Source of the DNA: Halocaridina rubra
Lineage: Eukaryota > Arthropoda > Malacostraca > Decapoda > Atyidae
Assembly (NCBI GenBank): GCA_037179515.1
Contig: JAXCGZ010000096.1
Coordinates: forward strand, 62,001 to 126,000
Length of the DNA stretch: 64,000 nucleotides
Direction of reading: 5' to 3'
The position numbers and the translations under genes are program-made. Positions 1 to 54,400 of the stretch are shown here, piece after piece (the first letter of the stretch is position 1; every line of letters begins with the position of its first letter). The notes under the pieces were generated by a model, which did no database searches, was not told the origin of the DNA, and saw only the letters and a program-made list of their open reading frames with translations.

Positions 1-170
1 GTGGACACCAATAGGTTGGAGCTGGGGACTTATGGTTGGATGTTCTCTCTATCACCCTGCTGTAGCACACTGGATAGAGCAACTCAACTAGTGACTGAGC
101 GGGGTGTTAGGAAGGGCATCCTGCATTAATTCCCCAGCTCCAGCCTGGCTGTGTCCACCACCTTAATGGG
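1..170. repeat. Interspersed repeat, SINE- or LINE-tail-like
   Basis: The block opens with GTGGACACCA and closes with GTGTCCACC, so its ends are loosely inverted. It contains GGAAGGGCATCCTGC, which resembles a motif common in the 3' regions of animal SINEs and LINEs. A clear pol III box pair is not seen. It is GC-richer than the flanking intron. The class is a guess from word composition, and the element may continue left of the window. Confidence 0.3.
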
Positions 171-1506
171 GATTAATAGTGATGCATTCAATGGCAAATA
201 TGTTTTTGAGGGATTATGCTCTGTTATTATGAAAAATTAACTTCATTTGCTTGTATCAAATGCCTTTCAGCTGTTGTTAATATGTGTGCACAAACTACGG
301 TGTGAAATGTGTAGAATTTATTGGTACATGTATTAATATTTCTTATGAATTGCAACATTTAAGACTGTGTAGATGTAAAAAATATATTGTATTTGGTAAT
401 ATTATTTGAAAATTGTTTGTGATGAATTCCCAAGGAAATTGCAGTACAAACATTTTCTACATTATCTTTACTTTGGTCCTGTCAGAGTTGCACACCGTGA
501 AATGTGGTACAGTATATATTTACTTCCACTCCCCCAATAAGCTCCATTACCGTTTAGCCGTGATATCATTGTGTTTATTTTTGAATTCTTTGATATTGGT
601 CTGGTTAGGATAGTCTAGTTAGGACACAAGTTTTGTTTGTTGATATTTCATCAGTTATCCGTTTGTGGATGTGAAAGTAGGCATTTGCTAGAAATGTAGA
701 TATGAATAGCAGACTAAAACCTTGGGATCCTGATTTTCTACCAGTATTACATTTGGACTGATTCATATCCTGGTATGTTTGGATATTATATCATGCACAG
801 TTCAAGTTTAGCTTAATATATGATGCCATTCAGTCGGGCCTAGACAGGAGGAATAGCTTTTCTCATCACAAGATGATAGATTATTCTTTGAGGAACAATA
901 ACTCATTTTCTGAATAATTCTTCCTTATGCTCTTAGAATCATTTTGATTATCTTTCATCTCCTATTGTGATGTGTATCGACATTTTGTATATTTATATAT
1001 CTCCTCTCAACCCTTTTTTTTCTTTGTAATTACAAAATGTGGCTGCTGTACTAGGGTTTGTTTTTTTGTATGGCACATCATTTCTTATGTGACATTTTTG
1101 GGAGGATTAGGGGAAAGATTCTTTGTAGAAATGATATGAGGAGTTCCTTAGAACACTGTAAAGTATGTCGGTATCTAGGACGATAATTGTACTTCATTGC
1201 TCTGGTTTCCTGTTAGGAATACCAGTGAACTCACATTGTCTGAGTAGAAAATTATGTTGAATGAATAACGTAAATAGTCCCCTCCAAGAATGCAGGTTAC
1301 AAGTAGGAAGGTGTATGACAACTGGCTAAGATGTATATTTGAAATGAAGTACAATACCTGCAGCTGATGCTGGAAATATAAGTTACTGAGGTGGAATTTA
1401 AGATACTTGTTTTTATTGGCAAATTTATTTATCACTAGTATGGTATTGTAACATTATTGAAACTTTGGTCATTAGAGTTTATGGTAATTTACACATGAAA
1501 TTATAA

Positions 1507-1613
<107 letters not shown>

Positions 1614-2267
1614 TGATAGATTTGAACTGGAGGGGCTAATGTTAGGAAAAACTTGGCAGCAATGGTATTGCATTAGATAATTTAGTTTATTATAGAAACC
1701 TAGATACTATTTAGCAGATTAGATATGAAAAGGTGGTATAGATTAAAGCTTAGCAATGTCTTGTAACTTCTGTTGTTAGTTTATTCTTTGTATAGGACTT
1801 TCTCCAGTTTTTACTGTTACAAAATATTAATAGCAAGGTCTTTGGGACTAACTTTATATTAATCAAAGCTCTAAAGAATACTGATGACTGAACCATTAGG
1901 AATATGACCCAGCGGCATCGAGTATCGAAGTCGTGGCTTCAGACAATATCTGTGACGAGCAAGAATATTAATCTCGGTAATAAAAGAGTAGAAAGAGTAG
2001 CTTCTTTTTATATATTTATATTTGTTTATTGTGTCATTAAAAAACATTTTTTATATTGTTGTTGCAGCTGTTGATCTATATTTTTTCTGTAGTATTCATG
2101 TAGTTCAGATGAGACTTGATATATGTCATAATTATCAAGAGTGTGAAGTATCCAATTGTTTTGCAATGATCTTGAACAGTTTTTCATATTGAAATGTAGT
2201 GAATTGGTTTTGTGATCATTTATGTGATCAGTGAGCTTTGTGTTGCATCTTATCATTTGGTAATTAA

Positions 2268-2535
2268 CAGAAAGTGGAAGTCCAAAACGTAGACTAAGGT
2301 GGTATAGTCATGTCTTTAGAAGGGTTGAACAGTATGTTGGGAGGAGGGTGATGGAAATGGATATACAGGGTAGGAGAAGGAGGGGGAAACCAAAGCGTAG
2401 GTGCATGGATTGCATCAATGACGACCTGAGATCTATAGGTTTGTTGGGTGATGAGGTATGGGACAGGAACATATGGAGAACACTGGCCAGAAACATCGAC
2501 TCCACATAAAAGTGGGAGATGTTGATGAAGAAGAA
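2268..2535 (+). pseudogene. LINE reverse-transcriptase C-terminus, 5'-truncated copy
   Basis: Reading + in the frame of GAAAGTGGAAGTCCAAAACG gives RLRWYSHVFRRVEQYVGRR, then a basic stretch (GRRRRGKPKRR) and RNIDST before a stop. This matches the tail typical of RTE-like LINE proteins, where an LRWFGHV-type motif is followed by an RGRPKRRW-type basic motif. Only the 3' end is present, as expected of an aborted target-primed insertion. It is followed by a GAAGAAGAAGAAG simple repeat, consistent with the microsatellite tails of RTE elements. Confidence 0.75.
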
Positions 2536-3350
2536 GAAGAGGAGGAAGTCCAAAAAATAATATTATGCTTGCCTTTGTTAACAGATTGGCTTCAAGATAC
2601 TCTTTCTCTTTTTTATATTTAGCTATAATTGTCTAACATTTTATTTTTAGCTATAATTGTCTAACATTTATTTACATGCATAAGGATACTGTTCAGATAG
2701 CATTTTTTTTTTTTTTAAATACAGTATAGGGGGAGATTGAGGGACTTATTTACCTAGATTTTTTGATCACCCACTAAGCATAGCAGTGTATGATTGGAAG
2801 CTGTTTTTATGTTGAGAGCCAGCAATATTTATGAGCGTAAAAGCTTTTGAAATGTACAGTAATAGTAACTAGTGTCGTTTTGTTCATTTAGTACTTTTCT
2901 GGCTACAATCATTGTAATTATGCAGATTAATGTATAGTTTCCTTTTTCGTTTAGGAAATGAATTGAAATTACTCAGGACTTGAATATGTGATGTGTAACT
3001 TATATGGTGTGATTACTTCATAATATATAGCAAACTTCAAGTTTTTTTTTCTTAACATATTTAATACAAGCTTGATTGTATAGATTATGTATGTATGTAT
3101 AACATTTGGCATTTGGTTCCATTATGATGAAACATGTCTCAGAATTATGATTATGGGAATAGTAAAGTTAATATGTAATATAATCAGGAATGTATTTCCT
3201 ATAACTTTTTAGATGTTATATGTTGAAAGTGCTTTACAAATGCTCATAAAGTCTTGAAGTTGGTTTCATAGTGATCACCTGATATTAGCTTCATATGTCA
3301 AGGTGGTAACATTTATCATGTCCAAAGTCAGCACATTATCTCAGTGCTTC

Positions 3351-3545
3351 GATTAAGCGTGATTTGATGAGTTGCTCTTCCGCTTGCTATGCTAATCTCG
3401 CACCACACAAACACATATGCCAGCAACATAATGTACACTCTCTAAGAACTCTGTGAGAAAGCCTTGGGATCAGCTGTCGCCTTCCATAGGGACTCGGGGC
3501 TGTCTGGACCAGTAGCTTAGGAAAGGCAAAAACAACAACAACCAT
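3351..3545 (+). repeat. Possible short interspersed element with (AAC)n tail
   Basis: A GC-richer block of about 190 bp ends in AAAAACAACAACAACC, a simple-repeat tail typical of SINEs. It shares the phrase CTGTCTGGACCAGT with sequence near 57980. Pol III boxes are not clear, so the class is uncertain. Confidence 0.3.
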
Positions 3546-4212
3546 CTGAACAATATGTAGGATCAGTTTAATTACTTAGTTTGTAAAATTGTGACAAAAT
3601 TTTGTATACGTAGGCCCACATACAATAGAGCACACTCACCAGCAAATACTGTATACTGTATTATCTTTGGAAAGGGTTCATTTTGAGGTAATGATTTATT
3701 TCAGTTGATGGCTGCAGTTTATTTATTGAAATCTAACTACAGGTAAATGATTTATCAAAAGGCATTACTACGTGTAACTTTTTTGTTTTGATGTAATAAA
3801 ATTATCTATAACGTAGGCTGATTATAAGCAGGCAATTTTTCATATGGCTTCATACAAGTATAATGATTTACTTCAAGGGTTGAAGTAGATAAACTATTTC
3901 TTTGGGGGTTGAATTGCAAGTATTGATATATTTAATGGGTTGCTTGCAAATTAAAGCAATTTTAAGAGTTGATTGCAAATAAATGATAGGCCTATATTAG
4001 AATGATTGCAAAAATTCTTACCGCTTTCTCATACACCAGCATTTAAGCTTTAATTGTTGGTGAAGGTGAACCTTGACTCTTTGCTCCTGTAAGAAATTGA
4101 TGTATAACTGATGAATGAGATTCTGTTTTTTATCCAGTGTTTTTATAGTTTACTTGCACACCAGTTATATAAAAAAACGTATTATTCATATGATACCACT
4201 TTTGCCTTGCAG

Positions 4213-46991
<42,779 letters not shown>

Positions 46992-49900
46992 GGCGTCCAG
47001 AGATGACCGGATCTCATGCACACTCTTCTCAGTTCATTTTCCACTCTGGGATTTGTTGTGCTTCTTAAGAGTGATAATTATATATATGACAAAAAGGAGG
47101 AGAGGTGTGGTTGAGGGTGGTGGAGGTAAGCGGAGGGACCGAGTGAGGTTGGTTTGAGGGAACAGTTAACCTTCACTGACCAAACCTTGATCCATCCTGG
47201 CCACTACCTTAATTGCTGTTGTTTGTATATTCCCAAATCAAGTCAGTGTCATACTGCCACAACCACTGTCACACCATGAAAAGTGATAGTGTCATCTATT
47301 CCATAAATAAATTATGTATTTTCCTTTCAGAAAGTTTTTCTCTTTTGCAGAGAAGACATCATGTCCTCTTATTGCACATGCCCCAGACTTGTGTTCACTT
47401 TGCTGTCCATGAAGTCTGTGTACAGTATTTTGAGTTGTTTTGTGTAATGTTGTGTCAAAACGTGATCTCGTTCCTTGGAAGAGGCAAGAGTTAGACGGTG
47501 TAAGTTTTCTGCATTATGCATTATTGCTCAAATTTTCTGGATATGTAGCATTTGTGCAGATTTTTCCTGCCAAAATTCTATTGCATGAAAAATTCTTAAA
47601 GACCATAATGGTAACTAAGAATGAAATACCAAAGATCTGTGATGTTGCTGCCTGTTGGTCTGTTATTTTGCCTACTGCAGGTGCTGACCACTGACAGGTA
47701 ATAAAAATTTAATTTCATCTTGGACTTATGAAGACTTAAGCATTACAGAATCACATGAAGATATCCAAATCTTTTGTTCATGAATGTACAGTAAGTTATA
47801 TAATTTTTTTTATATTGAAAAGTGTTATTGCTTAAATTATTATTTACTCCTAGAAACCTATGAGAAGCTGAATGGAAATGTAATTTAAATGTAATCGAAG
47901 GAATGATGGTGAAAAAATGTAGTACAATACTATCTTCATAGGCCTCAGTTTTGTATGCCCTGATGAGATCATTTGAGTTTTCACGTGTGGAAGTCATACT
48001 GAAATTCATCTATCCAGTGGAATGCGTTTAATAATAGTCTGGTGGCCTTGGGACGCAAGTTATTAGTTGTACCCATTGGTTCTTCATCTCTCAGGTCCGC
48101 ATTCATTGCCCCAGTGTTAAGAGTGAAACACATTGTAAGCTTTGGTAACACCTATTCTGTTAAAATATATGTAATTGGCAGGGTTTTTCATTAGAAATAA
48201 TTTTTGGCAAATCAATAGATATGGGAAATAATTGTGTGGTTCAAGTAAATTTTAAGCTACAGTTCACTGACTTAATATGTTTCATGGATATTGCTTTTAC
48301 TCTATACTCATTGTTTCTTGATATTAGGATTTAAATTCTTTTTAGGGCTGACAAAAAAAAATGCTATACAAATTTATTGTTATGGACTGACTAGCTTTAA
48401 CTAAGTTAATATGGAAGAAAAGTACACTTGCTCAAGGACAAATTGCAGCTAATAGACTTAAGAAAGCCCCAGACAGTGTGTCCAGCAAAGGGAGTAGGAT
48501 CATGTAGATAGTGTACAGTCGTTGTAGACTTTTTATATACAGTGTAAATGCTATTTTTATACTGTCCCTGGCATCCTTGCAAAGGTATGCAGTATGTCTG
48601 ATATTGGAAGGCCTTTCTTTGCTGCTTCAGAACATCCGAATGGAAATAAAAAAGCATAGTGTATTCATGTGTGAAGCAAAATGCATTTCTGTACAGTTTT
48701 TCCAAGGAGGTTAGCTAAGATGTTTATGTTGAACAGTATGTGCTGTCGTCATGGGTTCGAACAGGATTACTTTCTCCTACTCTTACCCTGATTCCTTGGC
48801 ATTACTGATCTTGAAGTGTCCTTGGCTAATTTCCAAAGTATATATTATTTTCAGATTCACGCATATGCTTCACGTTCATGGGTGATGTTAAAAGTATGGT
48901 CAAATTTGAGCTCTTACTAGGAAAATGAATGAAACAAGAGTACTAGTACTTTTCCTTGCCATTGGTTCCTTGAACCCTTAATGTAATGAAGGAAACATTT
49001 TACCCTGTACAAATATACACATGGACTCCTTTTTTCATTAGTACATGCATAGTAAGCAGTGGCATATGTGTTTTATCTGTCTTGGAATTATACTTTTGTA
49101 TACCTTTATTAAATCATTCTTGCTATGTGTATGTGGTGGTGTAAAATTGAAATCTCAATATTAACGGCTAAATTTATTCTAAATTATAAACCCAAAGTAT
49201 TTATACTATTCATGACAAACTCTAGAATGAAGGCTCATGTCTAGGATCCTTGCCAATAATTATATGCCTACTAACTTGCATGCACTCACACCTTGCAAAA
49301 AACTTGGCACAATATTTGATGCACACAATACAAGTACACGTATATTTCGAGGATGGATCATTATGTATCTGTGTAAATGCTACGTGGCGTTTGGGTGATA
49401 GGAAGCATTAGTAATGACGAATGAACAAAAGGTTGTTTTACGTTTTTATACTGTAAACATTCTTCATTTCCGTTTGTACTTTTTCTGGTTCAAAGGTTTT
49501 ATGTCATTACATTATCCTTCATGAACTTTTTCATTATTACAGTAGCCACTGTACCACCTTAGTTCATTTAAATATTGTGTATACACAGATTGGATCTTTA
49601 TGGCTTTGCTATCAGTAATAGCAGTACAGTATTTTCACATTCCACCTTCCATGTCAATTTTCTCCTTAGGGACTCCAATTTTCTTTGGCAGTTCTAAGTG
49701 CTCTAAGAAAGTTTTATTAATGTAAGTACAGCGATACCTGTACCTTAATGTTGGAATAACTGCAAAATGAATCAAGAAATTGCCCTTTGAGAGTGTAGCA
49801 TATATAATGAGCCATCAAAGGTACCATAGCTAAGAGTTGTCATTTTGCATTCTAGTCTGCTAGAGAACAGATTTCCATTTGAAATACTTGAGGAAGGAAT

Positions 49901-51360
49901 GGGAGTTATCAGTGAGTATATACAATACATATCTCTAGATTTACTTTATTGGGGCATGATTACTTGTCAAATATTGTGATCTGATTTTTCTGTCCAAGAA
50001 CAAGTTAGTTGATTGGTTTAGAATACATATATCTTGCTTTACTGTATCTGAAGTATTTGAGTTTTCCATAAAAAAAGCGTTATACATTAAACTTGCTATT
50101 TAACCAAGTTCTAAGGTATTTACATAGATACATAAAGGCGATTGTTAGCTGTTGGCATTGTCTGTATGCAGTGATAAGCTTTAATATTAATCTCTTGGCA
50201 GTTTAGAACCACCAAAAATCATATACCACGAACTTAAAAATGTGTGCCTCATTGAAAATTTGAGAAGATTGTATTCATGGCTTTGGAATACAATGGTAAG
50301 CATAATCATTCTTTGGGTTGCTATACGACATGTCTCTTGAATTTTTTTTTTCCTTTGCTAACAGGATTTATGTAAGATCTGTTTGTGTGTAGTTTCATTG
50401 ATACCAATCCAATATTCATGGCATACCAGTGGTTGTGGTGTTGTGAGAAATGGGGGGAGGGCAAACAACACATGGTTTATGAGGAGAGGACAAAGGTGTT
50501 TATAAAAAAAGTGATATAAAATATACTTTATTTCCTGTGGAGGATGACTTTCACTTACCTTTACAAGTGCAGCATTAAATTTAATATATTTAAAATCAGT
50601 TGCCATATCTAAATGTATGTTATACCTAAAGTACTTGTATGGAAAATATAATACAGATGTGTATGCTTTGAAGCATAAAGGTTATTTTCAGCCTTTTCTC
50701 ATTTTTGACGATTTGCTCTCATTCCCAAAATGTCACATGTAATTATTGATTACATATGTGAATTATGCCTTTAGTGAGGAAGATTTTCTTTATTTGAAAT
50801 CGATTCCATATGATCCTGCAAATATGTGCAGATTTAAAAATCTCTTGTTCATATGCATTACGTCAAGTTAACTGGAAGAGAATATCTCGTTCAAAGATAA
50901 TCATCAACGTATACAGTACACTGAAAAGCTCTTTAGAAAAGGAAAGGTTTAACTTCAAAAAAGGAACCTCCAGCCATGGTCTTTTAATAAATTTACAAAT
51001 CATGCAACATAAAATTTCTTACATACGAAAATATTAACTTGTATCTGTAGCACAAATTAACAATATAGTCTCACATTCCGTATATAAACTATAAATAACA
51101 TAAGTTATGTAAAGAAATTTTATGATAGTTGAAAAGGAAGATTATTGCTAAACTTCAATATGAAAAAATAAAAATTTAAAAGTGAGACTACAATAAAAGT
51201 GAGGTAGCTATCCCAAAATACACCTCTTGATTTTCTATAAAAGTACTTCAAATTTCCAAATGTAACTACTTTTAACTACTTTCTATGTAACCCTAATGAC
51301 AATTTATGGTTCTGATTCTTAATACTAGACCTTGTTCTTATGAAACGGGCATCTCCTGCC
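46992..51360. other. Convergent 3' UTRs and intergenic region between CNOT3 and YTHDC1
   Basis: No supported coding exon. AATAAA signals on + at 47306, 47700 and 48645 are candidate CNOT3 poly(A) sites. TTTATT at 50789 and 50527 (AATAAA on the minus strand) are candidates for YTHDC1. The real cleavage sites, and whether the UTRs overlap, cannot be told from sequence alone. Open stretches here look random. Confidence 0.6.
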
Positions 51361-51450
51361 TTATCTTCGTTCCCGGTAGCGTCGTTCACGACTTCTGTCC
51401 CTTCGATCGCGTGTCCTTTGCAGAAATTCGTCAACACTGCGATCATACGG
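51361..51450 (-). CDS. YTHDC1: YTHDC1 last exon (RD/RE-rich tail and stop)
   Basis: Minus strand: acceptor ACGTTGTACTTACAG; phase 0. It reads PYDRSVDEFLQRTRDRRDRS, then RERRYRERR and TAA at 51363-51361. VDEFLQRT followed by an Arg-Asp/Arg-Glu tail is the YTHDC1 C-terminal pattern. Confidence 0.87.
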   Translation of the reverse strand, partial: PYDRSVDEFLQRTRDRRDRSRERRYRERR

Positions 51451-54400
51451 CTGTAAGTACAACGTTAAGATGAGGAAAAGAAATTAGTCAAATTCTTAAA
51501 ATTATATTTTAAAAGCATGCAGTGAGGCTTAAAGTCACAGAGTGGACTAAAAATAATAAGAAATATCAAGTAACTGCTTTAGATCTGAATATCTTTTCTT
51601 GCCACAGAACATGAGTAAGAGATAGCAAGTTATGTTGAAGCTCCATAATTTTATTATTTTTTTATTTTTAACTGGTATGGCCACCTTGCTGGTTCAGTAG
51701 GATATAAGTGTATGAAAGAAATAATATTTGCATTTTTTCGTAAATCTACTTAAAGACTGTATTGAAAGCTCAAAAATACTTTACTGACAGTCTATAACAA
51801 GAAACAATTCTTCAAATTAGTTTGAAACACCAATATAGTTTAAAAAGGTTCCTTTAATGTATAAAAGACCAAAATTATTGGCTGGATTAAAATTTCTTAC
51901 TTGAATAATATCCAAAAGAACCAAATGTAAGAAAATATTTGGTGGTTGTGTGAACACTATTTTAGTATATTGTTTTAATATATAACTACCACTCGCTGAG
52001 TAAGTCCACAAGTACCAATTTATTCTAATGCTGCTTGATCTATGTCTGCCATTCACGGATTTGTGATAAGAAATTCAGGATATACTTTTTTTTTAAAGAT
52101 TGTGACACCAGGATAGGCTTAAAATAAATCTACCCTCAACGGGCCTGAGCACGAAGAAAACATAGAGATAAACAAGCATAAGCCTCAATATTTGATGGTA
52201 AGTAATTAAAAGTGGACAGTAATCTACGGAGATTGACAACATATTCAAGAAACCCCCCCCCCCTTTTTTAAAAATTGAATAAGGGAAATCCACCTGCTAG
52301 TATTAAAGCAAGTTTGGGAAACTTAGTACAAGGGAAAGGCTTAGAGTAGTGAGGAAAACAGTCCACTAAGAGGGATGTTCAATTCTAAACCAATATTTTA
52401 CAGTCAAAGACAATATACAGCGTATAAAAAAAATATATAAGCTCCCCTACTTACTAACAACCGAGTTATGAACATTCACAGATAAGAACAAAACCCTACC
52501 CATGTATTGATGTAAGTATTACTGTACTGTACTCTTTATGTAATAATACATAAATTAAAATTCATTAATACTGTATACTATATGTTTTATGTAGTAGTTA
52601 AGAAGCATCAGAGAGAACTTTAATTATTACACAAGGTTCCAGGGCCCACCGTTCCTGATATCCCCATTAAAGAGAGTGATATAGAGAGTCTTCTTCCAAA
52701 GACGAAAACCAACAGTTCCACTTGCAGAGAGTTTCAAACATATTTTACCAGAAAAGTGTCTTCAGCAAATATTGTTCTGTACTTGCTATGTCTTGGTGCT
52801 TTTTCAAGGTTTGATAAAACTAAATGGTAGTACAGATATCTAAGGATATTTTATATGTTGGTGAAGCATCAGTGTGGCACACAAAGTACAAATTAATCTT
52901 TGCTAAAGAAACTCTTCCGGAACAGTGTCTTCAGCTCGTATTCCAAAGCAAAAGGTATTTCACTCTTGAAGACCTTTCTGGAGGAGAGAGCTATTAACTC
53001 TTTGGAAGAGGCTAACTATCATTCTTCAACAGGGATTTCTGAAACAAAGGGTTCTGGAATCTTGTGTAATAACTGCAGTCCTCTCTGGTCTTAAACAACA
53101 TACACAGTATACAGCACCGTACTTACAAAAGATCAACTTATGAATACAATAAAATTCACTTGTGCTGCATACTTTGCTTTATGTAGTAATTAAGTGTCTT
53201 ATACCTACAAATAAGTACTGTACAGTAGTGCATATGTATGAAGTGTGCAGTACTTTTTTTTTTTTTTTTACCTAAGCTCAACTTACGAACAGACTTCTGG
53301 AACCTAACTCATTCGTAAGTTGGGGAGAGTCTGTATCAAAGATAATAAATATTCTAACAATTACAATCAACACTATGGCACTGAGAACTAAATGTTTATA
53401 AAATGTAATTAATACATGAATACAAGTCCATCATAACATGAAGGTGCTGCACTTTCAGATGGAGGTAATCCTTTAAAAGATCTACACTAATTAATTTTGG
53501 ATAAAATTTTCAAGGAGGATTCCAACAATAACGAAATATATTTTTAGTGCTTATTTTGCTGGAAGAAAAAGCTACTAAAAACATGATAGATAAATGCTAA
53601 GGTATTGTCAAAGAGATAAAATAATTTTAGCATAGAAACAATATGTTGTGGTCTCTCTCTCTTTAAAAACTGGCACACACCCCATTTGAAGCTAATTTCA
53701 TACAAGTAAGGAGAAACCTTACAAAATGTCGAATATTTACCTTGGATATTATTCTACCACAAAAAGTACATAAAATATAAAGTTGGTAGAGGGGATAAAG
53801 AATTTCGACCTTGTAGCAACTAAAAAGATAGGGGAGTACGTCAAGGCAATCCCTACCCTCTCCAGTCTCTTTTTTTTTTTTCCTTTCAAGAATACAGCTA
53901 ACAATGGAGTTGAGCACCAGCAGGGCACATAGAAATTTGGTCATTTGAATGCTTTGGTTACAGCTGGTCTGCTCAAGTAAGTGCGATACAAAGGCCCTTG
54001 TACACAAATAAATTACATAAAATAATGTTAAGCTTCCACACAAACACAATGGGCAAGGAGGTAGAATAAGTATATAAAGTTAAACTGGTACAAAACTAAC
54101 GTCGGCCGAAGGCCTCTTTTCTGAACGAGATCGGGAAGATGATGGATAGTCGGGTAGAGGTGGTCCATCGTAGTATCTGGGAGGACCAATAGGATCAAAT
54201 GGAGGCTGAAAAACAGAAATGACCAATTAAATTTTACTTCGAAAATATAAGAAAACAAAACTAAAAGTTTAAGCACTTACATCCTTAGCTTTAGTTTATG
54301 CAATAATATTAGCTCAATAATAAATTTTCATCTAAGACATGTCATGATTTCAAAAGAGCCCTTTGTTCCGGTTTTACGTCACGGACTCCCTTATCAACCA

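Noticed and set aside
53663..54049. 128-codon minus-strand open frame in the last YTHDC1 intron
   Set aside because: Cys/Leu-rich with no domain, no splice support and no codon pattern distinguishing it from intron.
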